Positions 5,604 through 5,646 of a DNA stretch of 5,646 bases are shown one piece after another; within the stretch, counting starts at the first letter, position 1, and every line of letters starts with the position of its first letter. A program made the position numbers and the translations under genes. The notes under the pieces are model-generated. The model was not told where the DNA came from. It saw nothing but the letters and a program-made list of their open reading frames with translations, and did not search any database. This DNA comes from an uncultured Ruminococcus sp. (GTDB taxonomy: Bacteria > Bacillota > Clostridia > Lachnospirales > Lachnospiraceae): assembly GCA_900553885.1 (NCBI GenBank), contig USFD01000138.1, forward strand, positions 1 to 5,646, read 5' to 3'.

Positions 5604-5646
5604 TATTTTGAACCTCCTCAATTATATTGTTGGGCGTGGATGCCCC
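5584..5646 (-). CDS. ispH: 4-hydroxy-3-methylbut-2-enyl diphosphate reductase (IspH/LytB), C-terminal end only
   Basis: Only the last 20 residues and a TGA stop lie in the window: reading inward from the right edge gives GASTPNNIIEEVQNNVRIIF. The GAS-(T/A)-P start of this stretch is the conserved C-terminal motif of IspH, whose serine contacts the substrate diphosphate. IspH is the last enzyme of the MEP isoprenoid pathway; it uses a [4Fe-4S] cluster and electrons from ferredoxin or flavodoxin to make IPP and DMAPP. The frame stays open to the edge, so the gene is cut by the window rather than broken. Its last seven codons overlap the start of rpsA in another frame, and its Glu-Glu-Val codons contain the rpsA ribosome binding site. 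An ispH-rpsA neighbourhood, sometimes as a fused protein, is known in Clostridia. The call rests on a short tail but on a distinctive motif and context. Confidence 0.82.
   Translation of the reverse strand, partial: GASTPNNIIEEVQNNVRIIF
5613..5618 (-). promoter_or_regulatory. Ribosome binding site that fixes the rpsA start
   Basis: AGGAGG lies nine bases before the ATG at 5603, entirely inside the ispH coding sequence. It rules out the upstream in-frame TTG (5619-5621), which would overlap it. Termination of ispH 20 bases past the rpsA start would bring ribosomes through this site. Confidence 0.85.

Noticed and set aside
1..5646. CRISPR arrays, insertion sequences, tRNA or rRNA genes, phage or defence genes
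   Set aside because: No spaced direct repeats, transposase, terminal repeats, RNA gene signatures or defence domains were seen; the window is filled by core genes.

Overview
The window carries most of an Rnf electron-transport operon (order rnfC-rnfD-rnfG-rnfE-rnfA, with rnfB expected just off the left edge). It lies directly downstream of an ispH-rpsA pair. Every gene that can be supported is on the minus strand, so transcription runs from right to left. The gene order CDGEA(B), near-perfect AGGAGG ribosome binding sites, a short four-S1-domain ribosomal protein S1 next to ispH, moderate base composition and many A/T-rich junctions suggest an anaerobic Firmicute of the Clostridia, most likely a Lachnospiraceae-type gut bacterium. 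The family is an inference from protein flavour and gene order, not from a search.

Right end (about 4420-5646): the last 20 codons and the stop of ispH (isoprenoid biosynthesis, Fe-S enzyme) overlap the start of rpsA by 20 bases in a different frame. rpsA encodes an S1 protein with four S1 domains and an acidic tail. It ends 40 bases before a strong hairpin terminator that has A/T tracts on both sides and so could stop transcription in both directions.

Intergenic control region (4252-4420): this is the only substantial gene-free stretch. It holds a candidate rnf promoter, a 16-base inverted repeat over its -10 element, a repeated TTTCTGT element (one copy inside a 13-base perfect dyad) upstream of the -35, and a GC-rich leader ending at the rnfC ribosome binding site.

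Left and centre (1-4251): RnfC (soluble NADH/FMN/Fe-S subunit), RnfD (membrane flavoprotein), RnfG (membrane-anchored covalent-FMN protein), RnfE and RnfA (paralogous inner-membrane Fe-S subunits) are packed with spacings from an 18-base gap to 8-base overlaps. Together with RnfB they would form the ferredoxin:NAD+ oxidoreductase that couples electron flow between reduced ferredoxin and NAD+ to Na+ or H+ movement across the membrane.

No wholly new system is visible; the locus is core metabolism. The points most worth a second look are a four-cysteine tail on RnfE, a proline in the flavinylation motif of RnfD, a shift-prone stop (TTT TGA) in the ispH/rpsA overlap, unusual start sites for rnfD and for whatever follows rnfA, and the dyad elements before rnfC.
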